In this document: positions 41,014 through 49,344 of the stretch, one piece after another
Position numbering within the stretch: position 1 is the first letter of the stretch
Layout: the number at the start of each line of letters is the position of its first letter
From: JBBQDZ01 sp038237515
GTDB lineage: Bacteria; Actinomycetota; Thermoleophilia; Gaiellales; Gaiellaceae
NCBI GenBank assembly: GCA_038237515.1
Contig: JBBRYP010000023.1
Span: 1 to 54,375, forward strand
Direction: 5' to 3'
Length of the DNA: 54,375 nucleotides
The notes under the pieces: generated by a model
Seen by the model: only the letters and a program-made list of their open reading frames with translations
What the model was told of the DNA's origin: nothing
Database searches by the model: none
Position numbers and translations under genes: made by a program

Positions 41014-42318
41014 GTGTTTTCCGACCCACGCTCCTCGCCGCCGCCGGATCGTCCACACGGCTGCGAAGATCCGCCCGTCGCCGGTGCCGCTGATGTAGGA
41101 CAGCAGGGCCGCTCGCGCCTCGGCGCCCTCGCCGAGCGTGAGTTTCGCCTGCTCTTCCTGGGACGCGTCGTCTCCTTCTTCGGGAGCGCCATGGCGCCCG
41201 TCGCGCTCGCGTTCGCAGTCCTCGATCTCACCGGATCGAAGGCCGACCTCGGCTTCGTGCTCGCGGCGCGAACGGTGCCGCAGGTGTTCTTCATCCTCCT
41301 CGGCGGCGTGTGGGCAGACCGCCTTCCCCGCCACCGGGTGATGGTGGTCTCGAACGTCCTCAGCGGCCTTACTCAGGCGGCGGTCGCCGTCCTCCTCCTG
41401 AGCCACCACGCCCGCCTGTGGCAGCTCGTCGCCCTCGCCGCCGTCAACGGCACCTCCTCTGCCTTCTTCTTCCCTGCCTCGAGCGGCGTCATCCCGCAGA
41501 TCGTGGGGCTCGACCTGATGCAGCAGGCGAACGCGCTGCTCCGGCTGGCGCTGAACGCATCCTTCATCGGCGGCGCCGCGCTCGGCGGCATCCTCGTCGC
41601 GGCCGCCGGCTCCGGCTGGGCGATCGCGGTCGACGCGCTGACCTTCGGCCTCGGCGCAGTGCTCGTCGGGCTGATGCGCCTTCCGCCCGGCCTGCGGATG
41701 GCGGGCAGCACCACGGTCTCCGAGCTGCGCGAGGGCTGGCGTGAGTTTCGCGCACGCACATGGTTGTGGGTGATCGTCGTCCAGTTCTCGATCGTGAACG
41801 CGGCCCAAAACGGGGCCTTCAGCGTGCTCGGCCCCTCCGTCGCCAGAGATCGCCTCGGAGGGGCGGCCGCCTGGGGCGCCGTCCTGACCTGCGAGTCGGC
41901 GGGACTCCTCGTGGGCGGCTTCCTGATGCTCCACGCCCGGCCGCAGCGGCTGCTCCTCACCGCCTCGTCGGGGGTGCTCCTCCTGGGCCTGCCGATCGTC
42001 CTGCTGGGAATCCCGGCGCCGGTGGCCGGCATCGCGGCGGGCGCGTTCGCCGCCGGGGTCGGCATCGAGATCTTCGGCGTCCTCTGGGACACCGCGATGC
42101 AGCAGAACATCCCCCGGGAGAAGCTCTCGCGGGTCTACTCCTACGACGCTCTCGGCTCGTTCGTCCTGATCCCGATCGCCCAGGCGGCGATCGGGCCAGT
42201 CGCAGAGGCCCTCGGAACGAGGGCGACGCTCTTCGGCGCGGCCGCCCTCGTGCTCGCCGCGACGCTGCCCGTCCTCGCGGTCCGCGACGTGCGGACGCTC
42301 CGCCGGGTGGTGGGCTAG
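41014..42318 (+). CDS. MFS transporter (MFS_3/enterobactin-exporter-like)
   Basis: About 434 residues with 11-12 membrane helices. 'LAEREFRLLFLGRVVSFFGSAMAPVALAFAVLDLTGSKADLGFVLAARTVPQVFFILLGGVWADRLPRHRVMVVSNV' is the typical opening of this MFS branch. Helix pairs such as 'AANALLRLALNASFIGGAALGGILVAAAGSGWAIAVDALTFG' follow the same pattern. The first ~35 residues from GTG 41014 are low-complexity and probably not translated, but no better ATG/GTG occurs before 'RLGALAEREF'. The exported substrate is unknown. The TAG stop shares CTAG with the convergent glutaredoxin. Confidence 0.82.
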   Translation: MFSDPRSSPPPDRPHGCEDPPVAGAADVGQQGRSRLGALAEREFRLLFLGRVVSFFGSAMAPVALAFAVLDLTGSKADLGFVLAARTVPQVFFILLGGVWADRLPRHRVMVVSNVLSGLTQAAVAVLLLSHHARLWQLVALAAVNGTSSAFFFPASSGVIPQIVGLDLMQQANALLRLALNASFIGGAALGGILVAAAGSGWAIAVDALTFGLGAVLVGLMRLPPGLRMAGSTTVSELREGWREFRARTWLWVIVVQFSIVNAAQNGAFSVLGPSVARDRLGGAAAWGAVLTCESAGLLVGGFLMLHARPQRLLLTASSGVLLLGLPIVLLGIPAPVAGIAAGAFAAGVGIEIFGVLWDTAMQQNIPREKLSRVYSYDALGSFVLIPIAQAAIGPVAEALGTRATLFGAAALVLAATLPVLAVRDVRTLRRVVG

Positions 42319-42674
42319 GCGACCGTGAGCGTCTTTTCGGCGCGGGTCTCGCGGTAGCCGGCACCAAGCTTCTGCTCGAGGCGCTGCTCGAGCTCGCCGG
42401 ACTCGGCCAGCTCCTGCACGATGTCGGCGCCGCCGATCAACTCGCCCCCCACGAAGATTTGCGGGATCGTCGGCCAGCCCGAGAGTGCCGACAGCTCCTG
42501 CCGGATCTGCGGGTCGGGGAGGACGTCGATCGAGGCCACCGGAGCTCCCGCCTCGCGGAGCGCGCGGAGCGCACGGTCTGAGTTGCCGCACATGATCAGC
42601 TGCGGCGTACCCTTCATGAAGAGCGCCACGGGCTCGCGCTCGATGATGTCCTTGATCTGCTCGCTGTAGCTCAT
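42315..42674 (-). CDS. grxD: Monothiol glutaredoxin, Grx4 family
   Basis: A 119-residue monothiol glutaredoxin. 'VALFMKGTPQLIMCGNSDRALRAL' contains the active site with Cys29; it reads CGNS rather than the usual CGFS. 'WPTIPQIFVGGELIGGADIVQELAESGEL' holds the cis-Pro and glutathione-binding residues. These proteins pass [2Fe-2S] clusters and pair with BolA. The ATG overlaps the bolA stop (ATGA). The C-terminal ~15 residues ('AGYRETRAEKTLTVA') extend past the standard fold. Confidence 0.92.
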   Translation of the reverse strand: MSYSEQIKDIIEREPVALFMKGTPQLIMCGNSDRALRALREAGAPVASIDVLPDPQIRQELSALSGWPTIPQIFVGGELIGGADIVQELAESGELEQRLEQKLGAGYRETRAEKTLTVA

Positions 42675-42907
42675 GGGGTTCCTCTCGTTCGGATTCGAAG
42701 CTCGTGAATCGTGCCGTTCTTGAGCGGCCCGTCGAGGGCGGCATAGACGAGCCGGTGCTGCTCGACGAGCGGCAGACCGTCGAAGCGCCGGCTCGTCACG
42801 TTCACCTGGAAGTGGTCGCCGCCCCCGGTGCGGTCCAGCACCTCGACCTCTCCGGCGTCGGGGAAGGCACCCTGGAGGAGGCTGCGAAGCTGGTCGACCG
42901 TGCCCAC
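42671..42907 (-). CDS. bolA: BolA family protein
   Basis: A 78-residue BolA/IbaG-type protein. The core 'AGEVEVLDRTGGGDHFQVNVTSRRFDGLPLVEQHRLVYAAL' contains the class II-KH-like fold with the conserved 'F.GL.LV.QHRLVY' helix. The C-terminal 'IHELRIRT' supplies the usual terminal strand. It is coupled by a four-base overlap to the monothiol glutaredoxin, and BolA-Grx4 pairs form [2Fe-2S]-bridged heterodimers in iron-sulfur trafficking. The ATG or GTG at 42907 is the likely start. Confidence 0.93.
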   Translation of the reverse strand: MGTVDQLRSLLQGAFPDAGEVEVLDRTGGGDHFQVNVTSRRFDGLPLVEQHRLVYAALDGPLKNGTIHELRIRTRGTP

Positions 42908-42976
42908 GAGGTCATGCTAGTCAAGCGCCACCTGCTGCCCGCGACGATTTGAAGAACAGTCGACGATCGACGGCGA

Positions 42977-45010
42977 TCATCCGCGACGCAGCAGCAGCCC
43001 CGAGGTGTCCCGGCGCGCGTAGGTGAGACCGCCCGCCACCGCGGTCACGATCGCGCCCGCGACGGCTACGCGCGCGGCTCGGCGTGCCGGCGCGGCCTCC
43101 GGGCGCCGCGCAGCGGCACTCTCCGGGTGGGCTCCCGGCGGCCCCGCGGGGCCGTATCGCGGTGCCACTGCGAGCACCTGCGCCGCGTGGAGCGCGCGGC
43201 GGCCGGTGTTCCCCTGCTCGATCTGGCTACGGCAGGAGAAGCCGTCGGCGACCACGAGTGCATCGGACGGAGCCGCCCGCACCTTCGGCAGCAGCACCCG
43301 CTCACCGCAGGCGATGGAAACGTCGTAGTGGCCATTTTCGTAACCCCAGCCGCCGGCCATTCCGCAGCACCCCGCGTCGAGCTCCTCCACCTCGATGCCC
43401 ATCTTCTCGAACAGCTTCTTCTCCGGTGCCGTGCCGCCGGTCGCCTTGTGGTGGCAGTGGCCGTGGAGCAACGCCTTCCGCCGCAGCAACGGCGGCTCCC
43501 AGCCGTCTGCCTGCGAGATCATGAACTCGCTGAAGTGGTGACTCTGCTTGCAGAGCCGCTGGGCGTCCTCGTCGTTCGGCCAGAGCTTCACGAGCTCGTC
43601 CTTGAAGACCGCGACGCAGCTCGGCTCGAGCCCGACCACGGGGGTGCCGGCGCGAATGTCGTCGCGGAGTCGGTCGAGGACGTTGCGCAGGTACTTCTCG
43701 GCGAGATCCAGCATCCCGTAGTCGTAGAGCGGGCGCCCGCAGCAAAGATGTCCGGACGGGATGACGACGTGGAAGCCGGCGTACTCGAGCGCCTCGACTG
43801 CCGCGATTCCGATCTCGGGCTCCAGGTAGTTCGTGAACGTGTCCGCCCAGAGGATCACGCGCTTGCCCCCGCGCCTCGGGGACGGGCGCGACGCGAACCA
43901 TCCCTTCAGCGTCGACGGCGCGAACCGCGGGATCCGACGCTTCGGGTGGATCCCGGCCACGGCCTTGAACACGCGGTCGAACGGTGGTGCCTGCGTGAGG
44001 AAGTTCGCGACAGCCGGCAGCTTCGATGCCAGCCGGGCCGTCTGGTCGATCAACCCGAAGGCAGAGGCAGGCCGCGGCCGCAGCCGCCCCTCGTAGTGGT
44101 GCGAGAGGAACTCCGCCTTCAGCGTCGGCATGTCGACCGAGACGGGGCAGTCGTTCGTGCAACCCTTGCAGGAGAGGCAGCGGTCGAGCGCCTCGCGCAC
44201 CTCTTCGGATCGGAAGCCTCCGGTCTCCTCCCCGTTCAGCATCTCCCAGAGCGTGCGCGCCCGCCCGCGCGTGGTGCGCTTCTCCTCGCGGGTGACCATG
44301 AAGCTCGGGCACATGACGCCGCCGTCGGTGCGCCGGCACTTGCCGATTCCGACACAACGGGTCGTCGCGTGGGCGGCACGAGCAGCGAGCGATGGGGCGG
44401 CGAGTGGACGAGATGGACGGAGGCCTCGAGGATGATCGCGCAGGTCCCCTCGGTGCCGGTGAGGGCCGCGGCGAGATCGAAGCCCTTCTCCGGCAGGAGC
44501 TCGTCGAGGTTGTAGCCCGAGACCCGCCGCGGGATGTCGGGCTAGCGGTCGCGGATCAGACTCGCGTAGCGGTCGCGCAAGTCGCGCAGGCGCGAGTAAA
44601 TTCTCGCCGCGCCGCCCGCCCTCGCCGATCAGCCGCTCCAGCTCCCCGTCGCTCGTCGCGCCGACCTTGAGCCGCGTGCCGTCGTAGAGCAGGACGTCGG
44701 GCTCCTGGACGTTGTCCGACATCCGCGGGCCGGGCCCGTAGAACTGGGCCATGATCGAGCGGACGCCGCAGGAGTTGTTGCCGATCATCCCGCCGAACGT
44801 GCACTGGTCGTGCGTGGATCACGACCCCGGTCGGCACCTGCCGGTAGTTCGAGCCGCCCGTCGTGTAGAGGGCGCGGTCGCCCGGCCCGAAGCGCACCTC
44901 ACCCTCGACCGCACGGGCGAGGTCGTGCTCGAGCCGCGAGCGTCGACGTCCTCGAACGTCGTCGGCGGAGACGAGAATCGCCGGTCGGGGTACGCAGGGA
45001 CTCGCGTCAA
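42977..45010 (-). pseudogene. GlcD/GlpC-type FAD/Fe-S oxidoreductase (YdiJ-like), decayed 5' half
   Basis: A fused flavin and iron-sulfur oxidoreductase with a broken flavin half. Successive frames give 'TTFEDVDARG', then 'LEHDLARAVEGEVRFGPGDRALYTTGGSNYRQVPTGVVIHA', then 'CTFGGMIGNNSCGVRSIMAQFYGPGPRMSDNVQEPDVLLYDG'. These are normally separated by ~80 residues of FAD-binding sequence that are missing here. A TAG interrupts 'DRYASLIRDR*PDIPRRVSGYNLDELLP'. From about 44370 the iron-sulfur half is intact: 'CVGIGKCRRTDGGVMCPS', 'CLSCKGCTNDCPVSVD', and CCG-domain motifs 'GHLCCGRPLYDYG' and 'DAGCCGMAGGWGYE'. Family relatives oxidise D-lactate, glycolate or 2-hydroxyglutarate. Confidence 0.88.
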
Positions 45011-46125
45011 ACCGCGTAGCGCTCCGCGTCAGCCCGCCTGAGCTCGAGGCCGTTTCCGGGCCGCGAGCGGTCGGGCCGCAGCGAGCCGCCTTCCGGCTCG
45101 AGCACGCCGTCGAAGAGCATCGGCTCGAGGCGTGCGTGGTCGTGGAAGTACTCCAGGTGGCGGAAGCTCGGGATTCCGCAGCAGGCGGCGACGCTCGCCG
45201 CGGGCGCACAGTGGGCGGAGAGGTCGAGGCCGAATGCGGCGGCGAGCGCACCCGCGCGGACGAACCCGGTGACGCCACCGCAGCGGGTGACATCGGCCTG
45301 GAGACAGTCGACACAGCCGCTCGCCACGAGGTTGCGGAAGTCGGCGGGGACGTAGGCGTACTCACCGGCGGCGATGTCGAGGCCCGCCGGCCCGCCGTCG
45401 CGGAGCAGCCGCAGACCCTCGAAGTCGGCTGAGCTGACGGGCTCCTCGTACCAGCTGACGCCCCACTCCCGGGCGAACCGCTCGGCCCAGTGCAGCGCCT
45501 CCTTGCGCGTCAAGGCACCGTTCGAGTCGACGTAGAGCTCGGTCTGCTCGCCGATCGCCTGCCGGGCCGCGTCGAGCCGCTCGGGATCGCGCTCGGGCTC
45601 CCGCGAGACCTTCATCTTCACGGGCGGGATGCCCTGCTCGACCCACCCTGCGAGTTGCTCACGAATCCGGTCGAGGGAATAGGAGGTGAAGCCGCCGCTG
45701 CCGTAGATCGGCGCCTCCTCGCGAGCCCCGCCGACGAGATCGACGAGCGGCAGCTCGAGCAGGCGCGCCTTCAGGTCCCAGAGCGCGAGATCGACGGCCG
45801 AGATGGCACAGAAGCCGATGCCGGGCCGGCCGGCGTTCCGGATCGCCGCGCCCATCGCCTCCCAGACCTCCGCGATCGCGAAGGCGTCGAGGCCCTCGAC
45901 GACCTCGGCGAGCTTCTCCTCGACGAGCTTGCCGGCCGCCGCGGGCGCGTACGTGTAGCCGAGCCCGTCCTTGCCGCCTGCCCTCACCTCCACCACCACG
46001 ATGGTGGTCGAGCTCCAGTCGGCGGTACCGTCCGACTCCGGCTCGTCGGTCGGCACCTCGTACGCCGAAACCTGGACGGCCTCCACCGCCGCCTGCACGC
46101 CCTGTCGGAAGGCGGTCGCACTCAT
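45007..46125 (-). CDS. Enolase-superfamily enzyme, mandelate racemase subgroup
   Basis: A 372-residue enzyme with both enolase-superfamily domains. Lys170 and Lys172 ('PPVKMKVSRE'), metal ligands Asp200 ('LYVDSNGA'), Glu227 ('WYEEP') and Glu255 ('IAAGEYAY'), and the Asp278/His305 pair ('QADVTRCGG', 'LSAHCAP') are all in place. Their spacing follows mandelate racemase (K164, K166, D195, E221, E247, D270, H297). It should abstract the alpha-proton of an acid sugar or hydroxy acid. The ATG overlaps the stop of the TPP enzyme (ATGA), so they share a transcript. Candidate reactions include sugar-acid dehydration or cycloisomerisation. Confidence 0.9.
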   Translation of the reverse strand: MSATAFRQGVQAAVEAVQVSAYEVPTDEPESDGTADWSSTTIVVVEVRAGGKDGLGYTYAPAAAGKLVEEKLAEVVEGLDAFAIAEVWEAMGAAIRNAGRPGIGFCAISAVDLALWDLKARLLELPLVDLVGGAREEAPIYGSGGFTSYSLDRIREQLAGWVEQGIPPVKMKVSREPERDPERLDAARQAIGEQTELYVDSNGALTRKEALHWAERFAREWGVSWYEEPVSSADFEGLRLLRDGGPAGLDIAAGEYAYVPADFRNLVASGCVDCLQADVTRCGGVTGFVRAGALAAAFGLDLSAHCAPAASVAACCGIPSFRHLEYFHDHARLEPMLFDGVLEPEGGSLRPDRSRPGNGLELRRADAERYAV

Positions 46126-47909
46126 CGGCCCGGCGCGAACTCCTCGAGCTTCTGCTTCAGCGACTGTCTGATCATCGCGCCGCGGCCCGGGTCGCCGCCG
46201 ACGATGGCCTTCATGTAGGAGCGCGCCTGCTCGAAGGTGATGTGCGGGGGGAGCGGGGGAACTTCCGGATCGGTGATCGCCTCGAGCACGGTCGGACGGT
46301 CGGCCGCGAGCGCCTCGTCCCAGGCGCCGCCGATGTCTTCCGGCCTGTCGACGCGAATCCCCTTCAAGCCGACGAGCTCCGCGTAGCGTGCGTAGGGGAA
46401 GTCGGGCAGCGTCTGCGAGGCCTCGTACTTCGGATCGCCTTCCATCGCGCGCTGCTCCCACGTCACCTGGTTCAAGTCGTCGTTGTGCAGGACGAGCACG
46501 ACCAGCCGCTGGTCGCTCCATCGCTCCCGGTACTTCGCGATCGTGATCAGCTCGTTCATCCCGTTCATCTGGAAGGCACCGTCTCCGACCAATGCGATCA
46601 CCGGTCGGTCGGGGTAGGCGAACTTGGCGGCGATCGCGTAGGGGACCCCCGGCCCCATCGTCGCCAACGTCCCCGAGAGAGAGCCCATCATCCCCTTCCG
46701 GATCTTGATGTCCCGCGCGTACCAGTTGGCTGCCGATCCGGAGTCGGAGGTGAGGATCGCACCGTCCGGCAGACGCTTCGAGAGCTCCCAGAAGACGCGC
46801 TGCGGATTGATCGGATCGGCGTCGAGCATCGCCCGCTCCTCCATCAGCTTCCACCACTCGCCGATCCCGCTCTCGATCTCCTGCCGCCAGGAGCGGTCGT
46901 CCTTCCGCTCGAGCCTCGGGATCAGGGCTCGCAGGGTTTCCCTCGAGTCGCCGACGAGGTTGACCTCCATCGGGTACCGGATGCCGAGCATGCGGCCGTC
47001 GATGTCGATCTGGACTCCACGGGCCTTCCCCTCCTCGGGCAGGAACTCCGAGTAGGGAAAGCTGGAGCCGACCATCAGCAAGGCATCGCAGCCCAGCATC
47101 AGGTCGTAGCTCGGCTTCGTCCCGAGCAGACCGATCGAGCCGGTCACGAACGGCAGATCGTCGGGGAGCGCCGCCTTGCCGAGCAGCGCCTTCGCGACGC
47201 CGGCGCCGAGCAGCTCGGCGACCTGGACGACCTCGTCTCCGGCGTGCATCGCGCCTTGCCCGATCAGGATCGCAACCTTCTCGCTCTCGTTCAGCACACG
47301 CGCGGCACGCTCGAGGTCGCCGTCCTCGGGAACGACTGTCGGGCGGGAGTAACCGATGCCGGAATGCACGGTCCCGTGCTCCCTGGGCGGCGCGTCGACC
47401 GCCTTCTCGGAGGCGATGTCGTTCGGGACGACGATGCAGGTGACGGTCCGCTGATCGAGCGCGATACGCACCGCGCGATCGACGAGGTGCCGAACCTGAG
47501 CAGGCGTGGTCGCCATGTGCACGTACTCGTGCGCGACGTCCTTGAACAGCGTCGTCAGATCGACCTCCTGCTGATAGCTGCCGCCGAGCGCTGCCATCGG
47601 CTGCTGGCCGACGATCGCGACGACCGGCTGGTGGTCGAGCTTCGCGTCGTAGAGACCGTTCAGGAGGTGGATCGCACCCGGGCCGGACGTGGCGATGCAG
47701 ACCCCGACCTCGCCGGTGAACTTCGCGTGGCCGCACGCCATGAACGCGGCCATCTCCTCGTGGCGCACCTGGATGAACTCCGGCCGGCCTGCGGCCCGGT
47801 CGAACGCGCCGAGGAAGGCATTGATGCCGTCGCCGGGATACCCGTAGACCCGGCGGACCCCCCACCCGGTCAGCCGTTCGAGGACGTAGTCGGCAACCAG
47901 CTCCGCCAT
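46122..47909 (-). CDS. TPP-dependent enzyme, PoxB/acetolactate-synthase-like
   Basis: A 595-residue thiamine-diphosphate enzyme. 'VRRVYGYPGDGINAFLGAFDRAAGRPEFIQVRHEEMAAFMACGHAKFTG' is the pyrimidine domain with the activating Glu near residue 51. 'IALVGDGAFQMNGMNELITIAKY' and 'VVLVLHNDDLNQVTWEQRAMEG' contain the GDG-X-N cofactor motif. The middle FAD-like domain 'LIGQGAMHAGDEVVQVAELLGAGVAKALLGKAALPDD' is standard. The sequence resembles pyruvate oxidase/dehydrogenase (PoxB). ATG 47909 has AAGGAAGG upstream, so I reject the longer frame. Coupling to the MR-type enzyme hints at a sugar-acid or 2-keto-acid pathway (inference). Confidence 0.9.
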   Translation of the reverse strand: MAELVADYVLERLTGWGVRRVYGYPGDGINAFLGAFDRAAGRPEFIQVRHEEMAAFMACGHAKFTGEVGVCIATSGPGAIHLLNGLYDAKLDHQPVVAIVGQQPMAALGGSYQQEVDLTTLFKDVAHEYVHMATTPAQVRHLVDRAVRIALDQRTVTCIVVPNDIASEKAVDAPPREHGTVHSGIGYSRPTVVPEDGDLERAARVLNESEKVAILIGQGAMHAGDEVVQVAELLGAGVAKALLGKAALPDDLPFVTGSIGLLGTKPSYDLMLGCDALLMVGSSFPYSEFLPEEGKARGVQIDIDGRMLGIRYPMEVNLVGDSRETLRALIPRLERKDDRSWRQEIESGIGEWWKLMEERAMLDADPINPQRVFWELSKRLPDGAILTSDSGSAANWYARDIKIRKGMMGSLSGTLATMGPGVPYAIAAKFAYPDRPVIALVGDGAFQMNGMNELITIAKYRERWSDQRLVVLVLHNDDLNQVTWEQRAMEGDPKYEASQTLPDFPYARYAELVGLKGIRVDRPEDIGGAWDEALAADRPTVLEAITDPEVPPLPPHITFEQARSYMKAIVGGDPGRGAMIRQSLKQKLEEFAPGR

Positions 47910-48151
47910 TCGAACCTTCCTTTCCGGCACGCGTGCTTGGTGAGGACTTGCTCCGAGAACGCCCCGGATTCCTCGTGCCGGGTCGTCCTGCCCCGAGGTG
48001 CTCCGGCAGAAACGCACGGCCGAGACGAGTCATGGCCGCGGATTGGTGCGGCTCAGAGGCGGGCCTTTCGACTCCCCCCCGTCGAGCGCACATGCCGTTC
48101 GTAGTCTCCATCCGTGGCCGCCGCCCCGGCGGATTGATGATCCGACCCGCG

Positions 48152-48270
48152 CCGACAAACCGCCGTCGTCCTTCCCGGTGCCCGAGGCCAAGCGCCTCGT
48201 GCGCCGGTGGCGCCGCGCCCACACCGCCGACGGGGCCCTCGGGATGCCGGCGCACGTCACCGCACGACCG
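48152..48270 (+). pseudogene. Fragment of a 2'-5' RNA ligase/cyclic phosphodiesterase family gene
   Basis: This strip of the otherwise gene-free 47910-48303 region encodes 'SSFPVPEAKRLVRRWRRAHT', then 'ADGALGMPAHVT'. It matches the N-terminal portion of the 2H phosphoesterase (2'-5' RNA ligase) family, ending at the first His-x-Thr catalytic motif (HVT). The next residues diverge and the second His-x-Thr half is absent. The gene appears truncated by decay or rearrangement. I see nothing else supportable in the surrounding 390 bases. Confidence 0.5.
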
Positions 48271-48303
48271 GGTGATCGCGCGCCGCGTGCTGCCGGCTCG
48301 GCG

Positions 48304-49344
48304 CTAGGAGCGGCCGACCGCCGCCCGGTAGGCCCGGACGTAGTCGGCGACCATCCGGTCCGGCGAGAACTTCTCCTCGACGTAGCGACGCAGCTCGAGG
48401 GGGTCCAGCCGGTCCGCATCGTCGAGCGCCGCCGGCATCAGCCGGTAGTGGTCGACGACGACGCCGCTGCGGCCGTGCTCGATCACCTCGGGCACGGCAC
48501 CCCGGCGCGTGGCGATCACAGGCGTGCCGCACGCCATCGACTCGATCATGACGAGGCCGAACGGCTCCTCCCACTCGATCGGGAAGAGCGTCGCGCGCGC
48601 GTCCTGCAGGAGCTCCACCTTCTGGCCGTGCGTGACCTCGCCCAGGTACTCGATGTCGGGGCCGAGGTGCGGCTCGACGAGCTCGGCGAAGTACGCCTTC
48701 TCGGCGGGCTCGCGCATCTTGCCGGCGATCTTCAGCGGCAGGCCGAGCTGCACCGCCACGTCGATCGCGCGGTGCGCGCCCTTGTCCGGATTGAGGCGGC
48801 CGAGGAAGAGGAGGTACTCGCCTCGGTGCGGCCGCACGGGGTAGAGCGAGAAGTCGAGCGCGTTCGCGCAGTTGGCCACCCACGGCAGATCCTCCGCCGG
48901 GCGGCGCTGGTTCAGCGAGACGGAGATCAGCCCGAGGCGCGGCGCGACGCGCGCGATCTGCCGATACACCGCCGCAGCGTTGTTGCCGACGAGGGGCCCG
49001 TGCACCGTGTGCACCACCGGAGTGTCGACCGCCCCGGAGAGTGCGGCCGCGGGCATCCCAGAGTGGTCGTTGACCACGTCGAAGTCCGCCGCCCGCTCGT
49101 AGCACGCCAGGGCATGGTGCAGTTCCGGCAGCGCCTGGCCGATCAGCTCGCTCGGCGCGTGCTCGTAGACCGCGGCGAGCTTCGCCTTCGTCTTCGAGTC
49201 GCCCGAGGCGAAGAGCGTGACGTCGTGGCCCCCCTCCACCAGGCCGTCGGCGAGAAGGGACACGATCCATTCGATGCCGCCGTAGCCGGTTGGCGGGACC
49301 GGGAACCACACCGGGCTGATGACCGCGATGCGGAGCGGCTCCAT
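48304..49344 (-). CDS. Glycosyltransferase family 4
   Basis: A 346-residue GT-B glycosyltransferase. 'RIAVISPVWFPVPPTGYGGIEWIVSLLADGLVEGGHDVTLFASGD' is the acceptor-domain opening typical of trehalose-synthase/sucrose-synthase-like GT4 proteins. 'LLFLGRLNPDKGAHRAIDVA' and 'EWEEPFGLVMIESMACGTPVIATRRGAVPEVI' are the donor-binding EX7E region. The ATG overlaps the stop of the upstream glycosidase gene by one base (TGATG), so the two act together, probably on a cell polysaccharide or glucosylated metabolite. Confidence 0.92.
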   Translation of the reverse strand: MEPLRIAVISPVWFPVPPTGYGGIEWIVSLLADGLVEGGHDVTLFASGDSKTKAKLAAVYEHAPSELIGQALPELHHALACYERAADFDVVNDHSGMPAAALSGAVDTPVVHTVHGPLVGNNAAAVYRQIARVAPRLGLISVSLNQRRPAEDLPWVANCANALDFSLYPVRPHRGEYLLFLGRLNPDKGAHRAIDVAVQLGLPLKIAGKMREPAEKAYFAELVEPHLGPDIEYLGEVTHGQKVELLQDARATLFPIEWEEPFGLVMIESMACGTPVIATRRGAVPEVIEHGRSGVVVDHYRLMPAALDDADRLDPLELRRYVEEKFSPDRMVADYVRAYRAAVGRS

